Positions 63,500 to 64,000 of a stretch of DNA of 64,000 nucleotides are shown one piece after another. The DNA is from Hypomesus transpacificus. Lineage: Eukaryota > Chordata > Actinopteri > Osmeriformes > Osmeridae. Where the stretch lies: positions 10,847,412 to 10,911,411 of the forward strand of contig NC_061065.1 of the NCBI RefSeq assembly GCF_021917145.1, written 5' to 3'. A model generated the notes under the pieces. The model made no database searches. It was given only the letters and a program-made list of their open reading frames with translations, and was not told where the DNA came from. A program made the position numbers and the translations under genes. The first letter of the stretch is position 1. Every line of letters begins with the position of its first letter.

Positions 63500-64000
63500 G
63501 ATTGAATTGCTGACCTTCTGTTGTCACATGTGGGGAGATGGTACGGAAGCCGAAACAAGAACACAGTGTCAAAAATGCAATTTGCATTTGAACTGTAGTT
63601 TTTTCCGTGGCCCACAAGGTGTCACTAATGTATTAGATCATGTCCAGAGACGCTTTGAATGGATGTGCAACAACCACAGACCAAAATTCGTAGTATATAA
63701 TGCATTTATTGGAAATCAAGAATGCAATGAAATACATTATTTATTTGTTGGCGGTGATGGAAAGCCTGGTGAGGATGATGATGTTGATGATGATGATGAT
63801 GATAATGATATGTTGGCTATTATGTATACATATTTTTGTAATTGCTGATCAAAATATTTTTGATTGTAACAGCCACTGTTAGCCTATACAAAGCCATGAA
63901 ATAACAAGTTGTAACGTGATTGTAAATAAGGATAGAAATTGGGGGCTTTGAGACCACGCGGACAACGCTCCAACAGGTGGGCTGCCGCTCCAGTAACACG
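63500..64000. other. Upstream of mrpl19; (GATGAT)n repeat
   Basis: Presumed mrpl19 promoter side. A (gatgat)n triplet repeat lies at about 63771-63812. A plus-strand ORF of 116 codons crosses the repeat but has no recognisable domain and is not called. Confidence 0.45.

Noticed and set aside
63498..63848. 116-codon plus-strand ORF divergent from mrpl19
   Set aside because: It crosses a (GAT)n repeat, has no domain, and Cys/His spacing does not fit a zinc finger. Kept as non-coding.

Overview
This is a vertebrate nuclear window, almost certainly from a teleost fish. The genes have many short, phase-consistent introns bounded by GT-AG. Introns and intergenic DNA are full of (CA)n, (GA)n and (CCCT)n microsatellites. 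There are two full-length Tc1-like transposons and a repeat tail common in teleost SINEs and MITEs. The species cannot be fixed from sequence alone. There is one 100-N assembly gap (55883-55982). I assembled each gene model exon by exon by eye from protein similarity and splice sites. The four complete multi-exon models (drc1, the papilin-like gene, ppp4r3a, mrpl19) and erh all sum to whole codons.

Layout. (1) 678-12782 (+): the 3' part of otoferlin (otof), coding for roughly the last 740 residues (C2E, C2F and the membrane anchor). It has a pair of alternative 99-bp C2F exons and three alternative last exons. A Tc1 copy (1264-2924) sits in one intron. (2) 13004-17739 (-): drc1, the nexin-dynein regulatory complex subunit, complete in 16 exons and convergent with otof. 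(3) 18683-18964 (+): a small coiled-coil ORF that I do not recognise. (4) 21402-25873 (+): a short secreted papilin-like protein with TSP1 repeats and one Kunitz domain. (5) 26404-27711 (+): erh, complete. (6) 29506-36463 (+): ppp4r3a (smek1), complete in 15 exons. (7) About 36.5-61.8 kb: roughly 25 kb with no gene I can support. It holds the second Tc1 copy (46845-48505), many minisatellites and purine/pyrimidine tracts, and several complex non-repetitive stretches that look like candidate conserved non-coding elements. (8) 61858-63499 (-): mrpl19, complete in 6 exons.

The genes do not form one pathway. otof is a hair-cell synaptic calcium sensor and drc1 is axonemal. The papilin-like product is extracellular matrix. 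erh, ppp4r3a and mrpl19 are housekeeping genes for RNA/cell-cycle functions, PP4 targeting and mitochondrial translation. In human, as I recall, OTOF and DRC1 are neighbours on 2p23, MRPL19 lies on 2p, and ERH, PAPLN and PPP4R3A lie on 14q, so the window would combine two ancestral linkage groups.

The most interesting signals are the compact otof alternative-exon system (potentially six C-terminal isoforms), two Tc1 elements of identical length that both keep an open DD34E transposase, an in-frame 30-bp VNTR inside drc1, and an AG-free minisatellite that runs up to a ppp4r3a splice acceptor.
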